The notes under the pieces: generated by a model
Told to the model about the DNA's origin: nothing
The model's input: only the letters and a program-made list of their open reading frames with translations
Databases searched by the model: none
In this document: positions 19,001-28,963 of the stretch, one piece after another
How positions within the stretch are numbered: position 1 is the first letter of the stretch
Layout of the letters: every line of letters starts with the position of its first letter
DNA from: Gammaproteobacteria bacterium
GTDB taxonomy: Bacteria > Pseudomonadota > Gammaproteobacteria > Steroidobacterales > Steroidobacteraceae
Length of the DNA stretch: 38,572 nt
Direction of reading: 5' to 3'
Assembly (NCBI GenBank): GCA_030040715.1
Contig: JASHTF010000383.1
Coordinates: forward strand, 1 to 38,572
Program-made: the position numbers and the translations under genes

Positions 19001-20356
19001 GGTGTTGGTGCAGCTGGTGATCGCCGCGATCAACACCGCGCCGTCGGCGAGCTCGAAGGATTTGCCGTCGAGCGTCACCTGGGCCTTGCCGCTCGCGGGG
19101 GGTTGATCGTTGCCGGCGGGCTGGCGCCCTGCGCTGGCGGCCTGGCGGCTGGCGCGCTCCTGTGCCATGCGCGTGTGCTGCCGTTCGTAGACGCTCTGCG
19201 CGACGCGCAGCGGCACGCGGTCCTGGGGGCGACTCGGACCCGCCAGACTCGGCTCGACCGAATCGAGGTCGAGCTCGAGCACGTCAGTGTAGGCCGCGGG
19301 CGCCGCTCCCTTGGCGCGCCACAGGCTCTGTGCGCGCGCGTAATCGGAGATCAGCTGCACGTGAGCGGTCGAGCGACCCGAGAGCGCCAGGTAGCGCACC
19401 GTCTCCTCGTCGATCGGAAAGATCGCGCAGGTGCTGCCGAACTCGGGCGACATGTTGCTGATCGTGGCGCGATCCGCGAGCGGCAGGTTGGCGAGTCCGT
19501 CGCCATAGAACTCGACGAACTTATCGACCACTCCGCGCTTGCGCAGCATCTCCGTGACGGTGAGAACCAGATCAGTCGCGGTCGCTCCCGGCCGCAGGCT
19601 GCCGCTGATCCTGAAGCCCATGACCTGCGGGATCAGCATGGTGATCGGCTGGCCGAGCATAGCTGCCTCCGCCTCGATGCCGCCGACGCCCCAGCCGAGA
19701 ACGCCGAGCCCGTTGATCATGGTGGTGTGTGAATCGGTTCCCACGAGCGTGTCGGGGTAGGCCTCCCGCTCGGACCCGTTCTGCTTCTCGAACACTACGC
19801 GCGCCAGGTATTCGAGATTCACCTGGTGGACGATGCCGGTGTTGGGCGGCACCACCTTGAAGTTGCGGAATGCCGACTGGCCCCAGCGCAGGAATGCATA
19901 GCGCTCGCCGTTGCGCGCGAACTCGATGCAATTGTTCTCGGCCAACGCATCGCGGGTGCCGTAGCGATCGACCTGCACCGAGTGATCGATCACCAGCTCG
20001 GCCGCGGCCAGCGGATTGATGTGGTCGGGATCGCCGCCGAGATGCTGCATCGCCTCGCGCATGGCGGCCAGGTCCACGATGGCCGGTACGCCGGTGAAAT
20101 CCTGCATGATGACCCGCGCCGGCGTGAAGGGGATCTCGTAGGAGGGCTGTGCCTTCGGGTCCCAGTTGAGCAGTGCCTCGATGTCCGCGCGCCGGACGTT
20201 CACGCCGTCCTCGAACCGCAGCAGATTCTCGAGCAGAATCTTGAGTGAGAATGGCAGCCGTGCAACGCGCTCAGCGCCGCAGGCGGCGAGGCTCCAGATA
20301 CGGTATTGGTTCGCTCCCGACTGGAGCAGCGAGCGAGCCTTGAAGCTGTCGGCCAT
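16073..20356 (-). CDS. acnA: Aconitate hydratase precursor containing an in-frame intein (910-aa spliced host protein)
   Basis: N-extein (517 aa) has [65 protein letters not shown]-extein (393 aa) begins [16 protein letters not shown] and has [67 protein letters not shown]. The extra 517 aa between GYGCTT and CIGNSGPL is the intein. Confidence 0.97.
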   Translation of the reverse strand: MADSFKARSLLQSGANQYRIWSLAACGAERVARLPFSLKILLENLLRFEDGVNVRRADIEALLNWDPKAQPSYEIPFTPARVIMQDFTGVPAIVDLAAMREAMQHLGGDPDHINPLAAAELVIDHSVQVDRYGTRDALAENNCIEFARNGERYAFLRWGQSAFRNFKVVPPNTGIVHQVNLEYLARVVFEKQNGSEREAYPDTLVGTDSHTTMINGLGVLGWGVGGIEAEAAMLGQPITMLIPQVMGFRISGSLRPGATATDLVLTVTEMLRKRGVVDKFVEFYGDGLANLPLADRATISNMSPEFGSTCAIFPIDEETVRYLALSGRSTAHVQLISDYARAQSLWRAKGAAPAAYTDVLELDLDSVEPSLAGPSRPQDRVPLRVAQSVYERQHTRMAQERASRQAASAGRQPAGNDQPPASGKAQVTLDGKSFELADGAVLIAAITSCTNTSNPSVMIAAGLLARNAQRLGLSSKPWVKTSLAPGSRVVTSYLERSKLLEPLAAIGFDLVGYGCTTCIAAGTPVLLADGTSRRIESMPAAGGKRVFGPTNDCQLATAVQTEMMVQGVRDCVSLVLQDGRTLVCTPDHKILRADGCWVRADELVLGRDRVVMGLEAPIDEPAEDEVGYELQAGRWKFTFTNEVERARSLAFGRLLGHLISDGSISIAGQARMNVGQVMDRDAVLRDIELLTGKRPIGDRCDARKWSIVLPKPLTDAIVTLPGVRIGRRIDQPASLPQFVAEPHCPVALVREFLGGLFGADGHAPGLHRQNSTADSAVLTAPAYSQSAKPEHVEQLRATMQTLIQLLVRCGVKARGARLATFPTRWSASSYPAARDGVARTEVRLQLTEGLSFVERVGFRYCVDKSLRAAAAAVYWRTIDNINRQRLWMADQLETLHQRAHDLSFSLARHAAAAELTRLEAPVFAHYSLMEGQDRFDRLPSAGEQYFKPLHRESCGFPSPRELFEQIGVGEWFASLQPRGAGGRAKRYCVDKDASALPTFSLQVTDRRPVGRRAVFDISVDQLHAFVAGGVAVHNCIGNSGPLRPEISAAVKAGDLIGCAVLSGNRNFEGRVHPEVRMNFLASPPLVVAYALAGTLDIDLEHAPLGLNAQGKPVYLADVWPEPKEVAEYAQRYLDADMFRRNYGSVFDGDERWRSIRVPAGKIYAWDPKSTYVKNPPYFEGMTLQPPAIRSIEHARVLALLGDSVTTDHISPAGNIAKQSPAARYLMEQGVQPVDFNQYGARRGNHEVMMRGTFANIRLHNLLLPGTEGGVTVYLPSGEQMSIYDAAMRYKADKTPLIVIAGKEYGAGSSRDWAAKGTMLLGVRAVLAESFERIHRSNLIGMGVLPLQFKDGQNAQSLGLTGRETYDVSGFDQGEARTAQVVAQGEAGRAPVRFEVRVRIDTPKEREYFRHGGILQYVLRQLAQARAA
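17255..18805 (-). mobile_element. Intein (517 aa) with Hint splicing domain and LAGLIDADG homing endonuclease, inserted in acnA
   Basis: Block A C1[19 protein letters not shown]; block [15 protein letters not shown] (TxxH, T68/H71); endonuclease motifs LLGHLISDG and [10 protein letters not shown]; downstream [15 protein letters not shown]; block [18 protein letters not shown]; block G GGVAVHN followed by C+1. Removal restores [14 protein letters not shown]. Boundaries from codons: Cys1 TGC = 18803..18805, terminal Asn AAT = 17255..17257. Confidence 0.97.
18074..18403 (-). other. LAGLIDADG dodecapeptide endonuclease core within the intein (motif 1 to motif 2)
   Basis: Intein residues 135-145 [11 protein letters not shown] and 236-244 LGGLFGADG, about 100 residues apart, each keeping the acidic residue before the final Gly. 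Confidence 0.9.
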
Positions 20357-20425
20357 GGCACCTCCGCGTGGATACGGCGCGTCTCGCAGCCATCCGCGGC
20401 TGCGACTGCGGCTGATCAGCCGGAA

Positions 20426-21631
20426 TTATAGCTGCGATGCAATGGCGTCGACGGTCTCGGCGGCCGCACGAGCGTGCGCATCCGCCCGGGCGTCGGCGCT
20501 TGCCGTGTCGGCGCGCCGCTCGCTGCAGGTCACCTCGGCGGCGTGATCGGGGAGCGGCTCGGCCTGCTCGATGACGGCGCCGCCCAGGCAGCGCTCGCCC
20601 TCGTACAGCACCGCATATTGTCCCGGTGTCGCGGCGCGCTGCCCGTGCTCGAATTCGAGTTGCGCGCCGCCGCTCGCGCTGGCGTGCACCGTCGCAGGCT
20701 GCGCCTCCTGCCGATAGCGCAGCTTCACGAGAGCGGTAAATGTCCCCGTGCGGGGCGCGCACAGCCAGTTGATCGCTCCGATACGAACGCGCCGCGATTG
20801 TAGCCGCCACTGATCGTGCTGTTGCACGACGATCAGCGCGTTGCGGGCCGGGAGCTTGGCGTACACGTACCAGGCTCCGGCGGCAACGCCGCGGGTACCG
20901 CCGATCTCGAGGCCAGAGCGCTGGCCGAGCGTGTAGAACGGCAATCCGCGATGCTGCCCCAGCCGCCGGCCGTCGAGGCCTTCGATCGGACCGGGTGAGG
21001 GTGCGAGGTACTGCCCGAGAAACACGCCGAACGGTCGCTCGCCGATGAAGCAGATGCCGGTGCTGTCGGGCTTGGCGTGTACCGGCAGCCCCGCGCTGCG
21101 GGCGCGCTCGCGCACCTGATTCTTGTGCCAATCGCCGAGCGGAAACAGCACGCGGGCAAAGCGCGCGCGCTCGACCGCGTGCAGAAAATACGATTGATCC
21201 TTGGCCCGGTCGCGCGCCTGATAGAGCGCGATCCCATCCGCGGCCTCACCGCGGCGCGCATAGTGGCCGGTGGCAAAGCAGCTCGCTCCGAGCCGCAGGG
21301 CATACTCGAGGCACAGCCCGAATTTGATCTCGCGGTTGCACAACACATCGGGATTGGGCGTACGCCCGGCGCGGTACTCGGCGAGGAAGTGAGCAAACAC
21401 CTGGGCGCGATACTCCTCGGCAAAATTCACCGTGTGGAGCACGATGCCGAGCTCGGCAGCCACCGCGCGTGCATCCTGATGGTCCTGGGCGGTGCAGCAG
21501 TGGACGTCGTCCTCCTGCCAGTTGCTCATGAACAGGCCGTGCACCTCATAGCCGGCCTGCCGCAGCAGCAGTGCCGCGACCGCGGAATCGACCCCGCCCG
21601 ACATTGCGACGATGACGCGTTCGGCTCGCAT
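20426..21631 (-). CDS. mnmA: tRNA-specific 2-thiouridylase
   Basis: MRAERVIVAMSGGVDSAVAALLLRQAGYEVHGLFMSNW (PP-loop), TPNPDVLCNREIKFG, ATGHYAR, DQSYFLHAV, STGICFIGERPF. Confidence 0.96.
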   Translation of the reverse strand: MRAERVIVAMSGGVDSAVAALLLRQAGYEVHGLFMSNWQEDDVHCCTAQDHQDARAVAAELGIVLHTVNFAEEYRAQVFAHFLAEYRAGRTPNPDVLCNREIKFGLCLEYALRLGASCFATGHYARRGEAADGIALYQARDRAKDQSYFLHAVERARFARVLFPLGDWHKNQVRERARSAGLPVHAKPDSTGICFIGERPFGVFLGQYLAPSPGPIEGLDGRRLGQHRGLPFYTLGQRSGLEIGGTRGVAAGAWYVYAKLPARNALIVVQQHDQWRLQSRRVRIGAINWLCAPRTGTFTALVKLRYRQEAQPATVHASASGGAQLEFEHGQRAATPGQYAVLYEGERCLGGAVIEQAEPLPDHAAEVTCSERRADTASADARADAHARAAAETVDAIASQL

Positions 21632-21654
21632 GGCTCTAGGGTACGCGCATGGCC

Positions 21655-22107
21655 CTATGCTCCTGATTCCATGGTCACGAGCGCCGTCAGCGGCAGCCGC
21701 TGGCCCGCCAGATAGTCATCGATGCAGCGCAAGACCAGCGGTGTGCGCAGCTGTTGCGCGCGCGCCGCCAGCTCCCGGCGCGACAGCCAGTGGGTACGCA
21801 GCACCGGCGAGTCGAGCTGGCGCTGTGCGTCGAAGCCGCTGAGTGCTCCCACGAAGGCGATGCGCAGGGTGCTGTGACCGCGGGGGTTGCGCCACAGGTA
21901 GAGTCCGAGCAGTGCCTCGGGCGTGAAGTGCCAGGCCGTCTCCTCGAGGGTCTCGCGTCTGACCGCGAACTCGAGCGACTCGCCGTTTTCGACGTGGCCC
22001 GCGGGTTGGTTGAGCACGATACGGCCGCCGATGCGCTCCTCGACCACGAGGAATTGTCCGTCGCGCTCGATCAGCGCCGCGACCGTGATCTCGGGCTTGC
22101 CAGCCAT
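21655..22107 (-). CDS. nudJ: Nudix hydrolase (NudJ-like)
   Basis: MAGKPEITVAALIERDGQFLVVEERIGGRIVLNQPAGHVENGESLEFAVRRETLEETAWHFTPEALLGLYLWR, Nudix box GHVENGESLEFAVRRETLEETAW; adjacent to mnmA as in E. coli. Confidence 0.9.
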   Translation of the reverse strand: MAGKPEITVAALIERDGQFLVVEERIGGRIVLNQPAGHVENGESLEFAVRRETLEETAWHFTPEALLGLYLWRNPRGHSTLRIAFVGALSGFDAQRQLDSPVLRTHWLSRRELAARAQQLRTPLVLRCIDDYLAGQRLPLTALVTMESGA

Positions 22108-22239
22108 GCGACAGGATAGCTCGAGAGGCGGCGCGCCGTCGCCGCGGGCGGGAGCGAGGGCGGCCATAGCGAGGGCAGCCGTGGCGTGCCGGATGGAGCG
22201 CTCGGATCGATGCGGCGCCGTCAGCGCCGTGCAGGGCGG

Positions 22240-22833
22240 TCAGCGGCGCGCGACGCGCAGCTCGGGTACTTCGCCCCCGCTCGCCTGCCAGATGGCGTCA
22301 AATTCCTGCAGATACTGGCGCGCGATCGGCGGATTGTTGAAGCCGGCGATACCCTCGGCTCGGTCAGCGCGCAGGCGGTAGACGATGGCGCGATCGTCGG
22401 CGATGCAGTAGGCGGCCATGAGCTCGTGATACTGCGAAGCCCGCAACCGGATCTCCAGGTAGCTCGTCAGACGATGCGCCATCGCGATGAAGCGATTCGC
22501 GCCACGCGTGAGTCGCGGCTGATCGCGCATCAACACCCGCACCTTGGCGAAGCTATGACTGAGCACGAAGCGCTTGATGATGTCGAGGATCGGTGGCTGA
22601 TCGTAGATATCGGGCTCGAGATCCGGAGTCATGATCGAGATCAGCCGCTGGCCGCTGGCCGCCACGGTCTCGGTGGCGGTACGCACCTCGTCCATGGTTG
22701 CGAGAACGTGCAGGGTTTCGGCGGCGACGGCCGCCGGGTGCGGGCTCAATGTCGGCACCAACGGCCCATCCTCGAGCGCGAAGCTCGCGAGACGGGTCGA
22801 GGTCGTTAGCGCGCGGTTCTCCCTAGTGGTCAC
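22240..22833 (-). CDS. Conserved-looking protein of uncertain function (possibly DUF7931/phospholipase-D-like)
   Basis: ISIMTPDLEPDIYDQPPILDIIKRFVLSHSFAKVRVLMRDQPRLTRGANRFIAMAHRLTSYLEIRL. GTG at 22833 is a plausible start; the ORF track extends to 22917. Confidence 0.6.
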   Translation of the reverse strand: MTTRENRALTTSTRLASFALEDGPLVPTLSPHPAAVAAETLHVLATMDEVRTATETVAASGQRLISIMTPDLEPDIYDQPPILDIIKRFVLSHSFAKVRVLMRDQPRLTRGANRFIAMAHRLTSYLEIRLRASQYHELMAAYCIADDRAIVYRLRADRAEGIAGFNNPPIARQYLQEFDAIWQASGGEVPELRVARR

Positions 22834-22982
22834 TATTCTGGTCTGCTGCCACTGCCGGTCAGTGTTCGCAGGGGGATGGTAGTGACAGGGCGGGGAAAGG
22901 ATTGCCAACCGCGTCACATTTGGCGGCCGCCCGGTGTGCGCTGGCTAACGAATCGGCGGCAACGCAGCGCTGGCTGATGCGG

Positions 22983-24401
22983 CTAGAGCTTGCCGGCGGC
23001 GAACTCGCGCGCGAGTTCCGCCGCCAATCCGACATATTGTGCCGGCCGCAGGGCCGCCAGCCGTGCGCGCTCGGCCTCGGGCAGCGGCAGACTCACAATC
23101 AGATGCCGCAGTGACGCCGCATCGACGTGCGAGCCACGGGTGAGCTCGCGCAGCAGCTCGTAGCCGTTGGGAACGCCCTGCGCCCGCAGCACGCTCTGGA
23201 TGGCTTCCGCCAATACCTCGTAGGCGCCCTCCAGGTCCGACGCCATGCGCTCGCGGTCGGGACTGACCTTGGGTAGCCCGCGCTGCAACGATTTCCAGCC
23301 GATCAGCGCATGCGCCAGCGCGCTGCCGGCGTTGCGCAACACGGTCGAGTCGCTCAGATCGCGTTGCCAGCGCGAGATCGGCAGCTTGTCGGCGAAGAAG
23401 CGCAGCAGCGCGTTCGCCAGCCCGAGATTGCCTTCGGCATTCTCGAAATCGATCGGGTTGACCTTGTGAGGCATGGTCGAAGAGCCCACCTCGCCGGCCA
23501 CGGCCGTCTGACGCAGATAACCGAGGGCCACGTAGCCCCACAGGTCACGGCATAAATCGATCAGGATGACGTTGATCGCCGCGCAGGCATCGCAGTATTC
23601 GCCGATCCAATCATGCGGCTCGATCTGGGTGCTGTAGGCATTCCAGGCCAGTCGCTGCGACTGGATGAAGGTGCGGCTGAGCGCGAGCCAATCGATGTCG
23701 GGGCGCGCGGCCTGATGGGCGTTGTAGTTGCCGACTGCGCCATTCCATTTGGCCAGGATCTCGACCGTGCTCAGTCGCGCCCGCGCGCGCCGCAAGCGCG
23801 CGCCGACGTTGGCCATCTCCTTGCCGAAGGTCGTGGGACTGGCCGCCTGCCCGTGCGTGCGCGCCAGCATCGCCAGCTCTGCGTACTCACGTGCCCAGCG
23901 TGCCAGCGTGGCAGTGAGCGCGTCGAGCTCGGGCAACAATACCTCGGTGCGCGCGCCGGCGAGCAGCCGGGCGTAGGCCAGATTGTTGATGTCCTCGGAG
24001 GTACAGCCGAAATGCACCAGCTCGAGCTCGGCGACGCCAGCGCCCGCGGTCGCGAGTGCGTCGCGCACGAAATACTCCACCGCCTTGACGTCATGGTTGA
24101 TGCGGGCCTCGATGCTCTTGACGGTCTCGGGCGCCTCCGCTGGCGGCTGGTGCGCCAGCGCCCGCGCGCGCTCGAGTACCGCAGCCGCCGGCGGCTGGGG
24201 CAGTAGGCGCAGCGCCGGATCGGCCAGCGCGAGGAACCAGAGTGCCTCGACGCGCACGCGCTCGCGGATCAGCGCGGCTTCAGAGAAATAGCGCCGCAGC
24301 GGCGCGGCGAGTGACGCATAGCGGCCATCGAGTGGCGACAGTGCGGACAGCGCGGTAGAGCTGGATGATGCGGAAGGATCCAACAGCGTGCGAGGGTCCA
24401 T
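22983..24401 (-). CDS. purB: Adenylosuccinate lyase
   Basis: LSPLDGRYASLAAPLRRYFSEAALIRERVRVE, VHFGCTSEDINNLAYA, ARTHGQAASPTTFGKEMANV, GSSTMPHKVNPIDFENAEGNLGLANA. ATG at 24401; a TTG start at 24416 is also possible. Confidence 0.97.
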   Translation of the reverse strand: MDPRTLLDPSASSSSTALSALSPLDGRYASLAAPLRRYFSEAALIRERVRVEALWFLALADPALRLLPQPPAAAVLERARALAHQPPAEAPETVKSIEARINHDVKAVEYFVRDALATAGAGVAELELVHFGCTSEDINNLAYARLLAGARTEVLLPELDALTATLARWAREYAELAMLARTHGQAASPTTFGKEMANVGARLRRARARLSTVEILAKWNGAVGNYNAHQAARPDIDWLALSRTFIQSQRLAWNAYSTQIEPHDWIGEYCDACAAINVILIDLCRDLWGYVALGYLRQTAVAGEVGSSTMPHKVNPIDFENAEGNLGLANALLRFFADKLPISRWQRDLSDSTVLRNAGSALAHALIGWKSLQRGLPKVSPDRERMASDLEGAYEVLAEAIQSVLRAQGVPNGYELLRELTRGSHVDAASLRHLIVSLPLPEAERARLAALRPAQYVGLAAELAREFAAGKL

Positions 24402-24467
24402 GAGGGCCGCCGGCAAGATGCTACACTGACATCATAACGCATTGGTCAGTCGTCTCCGGAGCCAGCA

Positions 24468-25871
24468 ATGAACTCGCCAGCTTTTCGAATCGAGCGCGAC
24501 AGCATGGGTGAGCTGCAGGTTCCGGCGCACGCGCTCTGGGGCGCGCAGACGCAACGCGCGGTCGAGAACTTTCCGGTCAGCGGTTATCGCATGCCGCGTG
24601 CCTTCATCCGCGCGCTGGCGCTGATCAAACAGGCGGCGGCGACCGCGAACGTACAGCTCGGTCTACTCGATGCCGACGTCGGGGCCCGCATCGCTGCGTC
24701 CGCTGAGCAGGTGGCGCGTGGGGCTCACGATGGCGAGTTTCCGATCGATGTGTTCCAGACCGGCTCGGGCACCAGCAGCAATATGAACGCCAATGAGGTG
24801 ATCGCACAGCTTGCCAGCCGTGCCGGTAGCCGCGTGCATCCGAATGATCAGGTCAACATGGGGCAGAGCAGCAACGACGTGATTCCGAGCGCGATCCACG
24901 TGAGTGCGCTGCTGCTGCTGCGCGAGCAGCTGGAACCGGCGCTGGTACATCTGGCTCGCACCATCCACGCGAAGGAGACCGAGGTCGAGGGTATCGTCAA
25001 GACCGGACGCACGCACCTCATGGACGCGATGCCGCTCACGCTCAGGCAGGAGCTGTCGGGTTGGCGTACGCAGATCGAGAACGGCGTGGAGCGGCTGCAT
25101 AGCAGCGAGCCACGGCTGCAGTGTCTCGCCCAAGGCGGCACGGCGGTCGGTACCGGCATCAACGCCCACCCCGATTTCGGCAACCGCTGCTGCGCGGAGT
25201 TGGCGCGGCTCACCGGGGTCAGTTTCAGGGTTAATCGCAACTATTTCGAGTCGTTGTCGGCGCAGGACACGGCGGTCGAGCTTTCCGGTCAGCTCAAGGT
25301 CATCGCGGTCAGTCTGATGAAGATCGCGAACGATCTGCGCTGGATGAACAGCGGACCGCTCGCCGGCCTGGCGGAGATCGCGTTGCCGCCGCTGCAGCCG
25401 GGCAGCAGCATCATGCCGGGCAAGGTCAATCCGGTGATTCCCGAGGCGACTGCCATGGTGGCGGCGCAGGTCATCGGCAATGATGCCGCCATCACCCTCG
25501 CCGGCCAGTCGGGCAACTTTCAGTTGAACGTCATGCTGCCCCTCATCGCCTACAATCTGCTCGAGAGCATGCGCCTGCTCGCCAATGTGGCGCGCCTGCT
25601 CGCCGATCGTGCCATCGCCGGCTTCAGCGTCAATCGCGCGCGGCTCGCCGAGGCGCTGGAGCGCAATCCAATCCTGGTGACGGCGCTCAATCCGCTGATT
25701 GGCTACGAGCAGGGTGCCGCGATTGCCAAGCGCGCCTACGCCGAGGGCAAGCCGATCCGCGAAGTCGCGGCCGCGCTGAGCGGGCTCCCGCGTGAGCAGC
25801 TCGAGCGGCTGCTTGATCCGACAGAGCTCACTCATGGCGGCATCCACGGTGGAACCGGCGCCGGGGGATAG
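24468..25871 (+). CDS. fumC: Fumarate hydratase class II
   Basis: [65 protein letters not shown]; 467 aa. Confidence 0.97.
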   Translation: MNSPAFRIERDSMGELQVPAHALWGAQTQRAVENFPVSGYRMPRAFIRALALIKQAAATANVQLGLLDADVGARIAASAEQVARGAHDGEFPIDVFQTGSGTSSNMNANEVIAQLASRAGSRVHPNDQVNMGQSSNDVIPSAIHVSALLLLREQLEPALVHLARTIHAKETEVEGIVKTGRTHLMDAMPLTLRQELSGWRTQIENGVERLHSSEPRLQCLAQGGTAVGTGINAHPDFGNRCCAELARLTGVSFRVNRNYFESLSAQDTAVELSGQLKVIAVSLMKIANDLRWMNSGPLAGLAEIALPPLQPGSSIMPGKVNPVIPEATAMVAAQVIGNDAAITLAGQSGNFQLNVMLPLIAYNLLESMRLLANVARLLADRAIAGFSVNRARLAEALERNPILVTALNPLIGYEQGAAIAKRAYAEGKPIREVAAALSGLPREQLERLLDPTELTHGGIHGGTGAGG

Positions 25872-26589
25872 CAGCGCCGCATCGTCCACGCCCGCGCTCG
25901 CGGGTGACGGCGGGCGACTGCCGAGCGACTGGCAGGCGCGGCTGCGCGCGCGATTACTGCCGGCGCCGGATCACTCGAGCGAGGCGGATGATGATGCGCG
26001 GGCGGGACAGACGCCCGAGCAGGGGGGCGCCGCGCCCGGCTCGCTCCAGCCACTGACGGCGGATGCGCCCCGAGCGATGGTACCGCGCTTGCGGGCGGCG
26101 GCGGCCCTGGTGCCGATCGTGCTGCGGCCCGACCGGCCGACGGTGCTGTTGACGGTGCGCTCGCGGTATCTGCGTCAGCACGCAGGACAGGTCAGCTTTC
26201 CAGGCGGTGCCCTCGAGAGCGGCGATCTGGATGCCGCCGCCGCCGCGGTGCGCGAGACGGAAGAGGAGGTCGGCATACCGGCCGCGTTCATCGAGCCGAT
26301 CGGATATCTCCCGGATCATATCGTCGCCAGTGGTTTTCGTTTGACGCCGGTCGTCGCGCTGTTGCGTCCTGGCTTTACGGTCACCCCGGATCGCAGCGAG
26401 GTAGAAGAGGTGTTTGAGCTGCCGTTGGCGTTTGCCCTCGCGAGCGCCAACTATCGGCTGCGGCGTCAGATCGTGCGTGGTAGCGAGCGCGAGTTCTGGG
26501 AGCTGTGCTACGGGGCACGCACGATCTGGGGCGCGACTGCGCGAGTGCTGGTCAGCCTGCAGCAACGACTCAGCGGAGCGGGCGTTTGA
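25834..26589 (+). CDS. Nudix hydrolase, CoA-pyrophosphatase type
   Basis: [39 protein letters not shown], Nudix box with the upstream coenzyme-A-type motif; overlaps the fumC 3' end by 38 nt. Confidence 0.9.
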   Translation: MAASTVEPAPGDSSAASSTPALAGDGGRLPSDWQARLRARLLPAPDHSSEADDDARAGQTPEQGGAAPGSLQPLTADAPRAMVPRLRAAAALVPIVLRPDRPTVLLTVRSRYLRQHAGQVSFPGGALESGDLDAAAAAVRETEEEVGIPAAFIEPIGYLPDHIVASGFRLTPVVALLRPGFTVTPDRSEVEEVFELPLAFALASANYRLRRQIVRGSEREFWELCYGARTIWGATARVLVSLQQRLSGAGV

Positions 26590-27410
26590 ACGCGAGCGGC
26601 GAGGAGCTCGAGGCGCTGCTCGCCTTGATGCGCACACTGCGTGATCCGGTGCGCGGCTGTCCCTGGGACCGCGCGCAGACCTTTGCCAGCATTGCGCGCT
26701 ATACGATCGAGGAGGCGTACGAGCTGGCCGACGCGATCGCACGTGGCGAGACGGAGCGACTGCGCGGTGAGCTCGGTGACCTGCTGTTTCAGGTGGTGTT
26801 CCACGCTCGCATCGCCGAGGAGCAGCGGCTGTTCGACTTCGCCGCCGTTGCTCGCGGCATCCATGAGAAACTCGTGCGCCGCCATCCACACGTGTTTGGC
26901 GAGCCGCGCGCGCTCGCGGCCGAGGAGCTGCAGGCGAGCTGGGAAGCACACAAGGCAGGCGAGCGGCACGCCGCGGGCGAGCGCGCGGTGCTGGCGGATG
27001 TGCCGCGGGCATTGCCGGCGCTGGCGCGTGCCGCCAAGCTCGGCCAGCGCGCCGGGCGAGTGGGATTTGACTGGCAGGAGGCGCAGCAGGTGCGGGTCAA
27101 GGTCGCCGAGGAGCTCGGCGAGCTCGACGCCGCGCTCGCCAGCGGCGAGCGGGCCAACATCACCGAGGAGCTGGGGGATGTGCTGTTCGCGCTGGCCAAT
27201 TGGGCGCGGCATCTGCAGGTCGAGCCCGAGTCGGCGCTCAGAGCGGCGACGGACAAGTTCGAGCAACGCTTCGAGCACATGGAAGCGCTCGCTGCCGCGC
27301 GCGGTTTGACGCTCGAGCGGCTGAGCGCGGCGCAATGGGATGAGCTCTGGTGCCTGGCTAAATCCGGAGCGCACTCCGGGGCGCAGTCCGGGGCTCAATC
27401 CTCGAGTTAA
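26586..27410 (+). CDS. mazG: Nucleoside triphosphate pyrophosphohydrolase
   Basis: LLALMRTLRDPVRGCPWDRAQTFASIARYTIEEAYELADAI and a duplicated second MazG domain. Probable TTG start at 26586 overlapping the previous stop (TTGA). Confidence 0.94.
   Translation: MNASGEELEALLALMRTLRDPVRGCPWDRAQTFASIARYTIEEAYELADAIARGETERLRGELGDLLFQVVFHARIAEEQRLFDFAAVARGIHEKLVRRHPHVFGEPRALAAEELQASWEAHKAGERHAAGERAVLADVPRALPALARAAKLGQRAGRVGFDWQEAQQVRVKVAEELGELDAALASGERANITEELGDVLFALANWARHLQVEPESALRAATDKFEQRFEHMEALAAARGLTLERLSAAQWDELWCLAKSGAHSGAQSGAQSSS
27363..27398. repeat. 12-bp tandem repeat (3 copies) at the mazG 3' end
   Basis: tccggagcgcac / tccggggcgcag / tccggggctcaa, coding SGAH-SGAQ-SGAQ. Confidence 0.88.
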
Positions 27411-27443
27411 TCCGGCAGTGCTCATCCGGCAGCGCTCATCCGC
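27410..27443. repeat. 14-bp tandem repeat (about 2.4 copies) directly after the mazG stop
   Basis: atccggcagtgctc / atccggcagcgctc / atccgc. Confidence 0.85.
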
Positions 27444-27603
27444 AAGTAGGGGTCGATCCTGATGAGCGTGAACGCGATCACAGGCACCCTGCCCGCGGCG
27501 ACCGCAGTCCTGGAGCCGCGGGGCGATTCAGTCGCGGTTCAGAGCGTATCGCCTAGGCTTTTCTGCGCAGTCGAATTGTGCCGTGCGCGCGCAAGGATCG
27601 AGC

Positions 27604-28137
27604 ATGGAACATCCACGCAGCCCGGACCGGATTGACCCCCGAGTAGACCGGACCCGCAGCGAGCGCCTCAGAAGCCTCGTTCGCAGCATCTCGAACAGTC
27701 TGTCGAGCCGCATCTCGACGCCGCTGCAGCTGCGCGCGAGCTACGCGACCTTGATCCTTGCTCTCGGCATCGCGCTTGCGCTCGGCACCCGGTCTCCCGG
27801 GGCTCCACCCGCGGGAGCGGGTGTGCCCGCTGGCTCGGTCGCGCCGGGCAGCGCTGCCGCGCCGAGCACCCCGGCTGCGCAGAGCGATCTCGCCGCGCCG
27901 GGAGACGACACCGCGCCGGGCGACGGCAGCGCAAAAACTGCGCCGGCTTCAGGGCGCGAGCTGTCACGCGCACAGGCGATCGAGCTGGTGCAGGTACGCT
28001 ATGGCGCGCGCGTCGTGCGCAGCAGCGAGACCCAGGATAAGAGCGGGCGGCGCCTGTATGTGCTGCGCCTGCTGTCCGGGAGCGGCAAGGTCTGGACCGT
28101 GCACATCGACGCGCACACCGGTGCGGAAGTGCCCTGA
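27604..28137 (+). CDS. PepSY-domain-like protein, TM-anchored, Pro/Ala-rich linker
   Basis: TM YATLILALGIALALG, Pro/Ala/Gly linker, then ELSRAQAIELVQVRYGARVVRSSETQDKSGRRLYVLRLLSGSGKVWTVHIDAHTGAEV (PepSY-like); coupled to a response regulator. Confidence 0.8.
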   Translation: MEHPRSPDRIDPRVDRTRSERLRSLVRSISNSLSSRISTPLQLRASYATLILALGIALALGTRSPGAPPAGAGVPAGSVAPGSAAAPSTPAAQSDLAAPGDDTAPGDGSAKTAPASGRELSRAQAIELVQVRYGARVVRSSETQDKSGRRLYVLRLLSGSGKVWTVHIDAHTGAEVP

Positions 28138-28820
28138 TGCGTGTTCTGGTGGTGGAGGATGAGACCGCGCTACGGGAGGCACTGAAAGCGGAACTCGCAG
28201 CGGCAGGCTACACCGTCGATCTGGCGGCCGATGGGGAAGAAGGCCTGTATATGGCCACCGAGTACCCGTTGGACGTGGCGATCATCGATCTGGGATTGCC
28301 GAAACTGTCCGGACTGGAGTTGATTCGACGGCTGCGGGCGCGCGGCAAGAGCTACGGGGTACTGATCCTGACGGCACGCGATCGCTGGCAGGACAAGGTC
28401 GAGGGTCTGAGCGCTGGCGCGGACGATTACGTGGCCAAGCCATTTCATTTTGCCGAGGTGCAGGCGCGGCTGGCCGCGTTGCTACGCCGAGCTGGAGGGT
28501 GGGCGACGTCCAAGCTCGCCTGCGGCCCGATCGAGCTCGACACGCGCGCGCAGCTGGTGACGGTACACGGAGCGCCGGTCGAGCTCACGAGCTTCGAATA
28601 CCGCATTCTCGAGCATCTGATGCTGCGCGCCGGAGAAGTCATCTCCAAGACCGAGCTGACCGACCGGCTGTATGAGCAGGACTATGACCGCGACAGCAAC
28701 GTCGTGGAGGTGCTGGTCGGGCGATTGCGACGCAAGCTCGATCCCGATGACAGTCTCAAGCCGATCGAGACGCTGCGCGGCCGCGGTTATCGGCTCAGCC
28801 TCCCGCGCCACGCCGCCTAG
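28137..28820 (+). CDS. OmpR/PhoP-family response regulator
   Basis: MRVLVVEDETALREALKAEL, DVAIIDLGLPKLSGLELIRRLR, LTARDRWQDKVEGLSAGADDYVAKPF; C-terminal winged helix NVVEVLVGRLRRKLDPDDSLKPIETLRGRGYRL. Confidence 0.96.
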   Translation: MRVLVVEDETALREALKAELAAAGYTVDLAADGEEGLYMATEYPLDVAIIDLGLPKLSGLELIRRLRARGKSYGVLILTARDRWQDKVEGLSAGADDYVAKPFHFAEVQARLAALLRRAGGWATSKLACGPIELDTRAQLVTVHGAPVELTSFEYRILEHLMLRAGEVISKTELTDRLYEQDYDRDSNVVEVLVGRLRRKLDPDDSLKPIETLRGRGYRLSLPRHAA

Positions 28821-28963
28821 GGCCCAGACCGCACTCGGACGGTCCATCTGCGCTCTGGCCGCACCGCGGCGGGCGCGTGCGCCGCGCGGACTCGAGGCGA
28901 CGACCGGCGGCGCTGCCAGCCCTTTGGGCCGCGCTGGATCGACGGCGGGTTGATAATAGACCC

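Noticed and set aside
18593-19732. Long plus-strand ORF (379 aa) opposite acnA
   Set aside because: Lies antisense to the conserved aconitase N-extein and intein start, is Arg/His/Ala-rich without recognisable motifs, and is typical of shadow ORFs in high-GC DNA.
16073-20356. Possibility that the long acnA ORF is a gene fusion, frameshift or assembly chimera rather than an intein
   Set aside because: Both junctions restore the aconitase motif exactly, the insert is in frame, and it carries Hint blocks A, B, F and G in order plus LAGLIDADG motifs.
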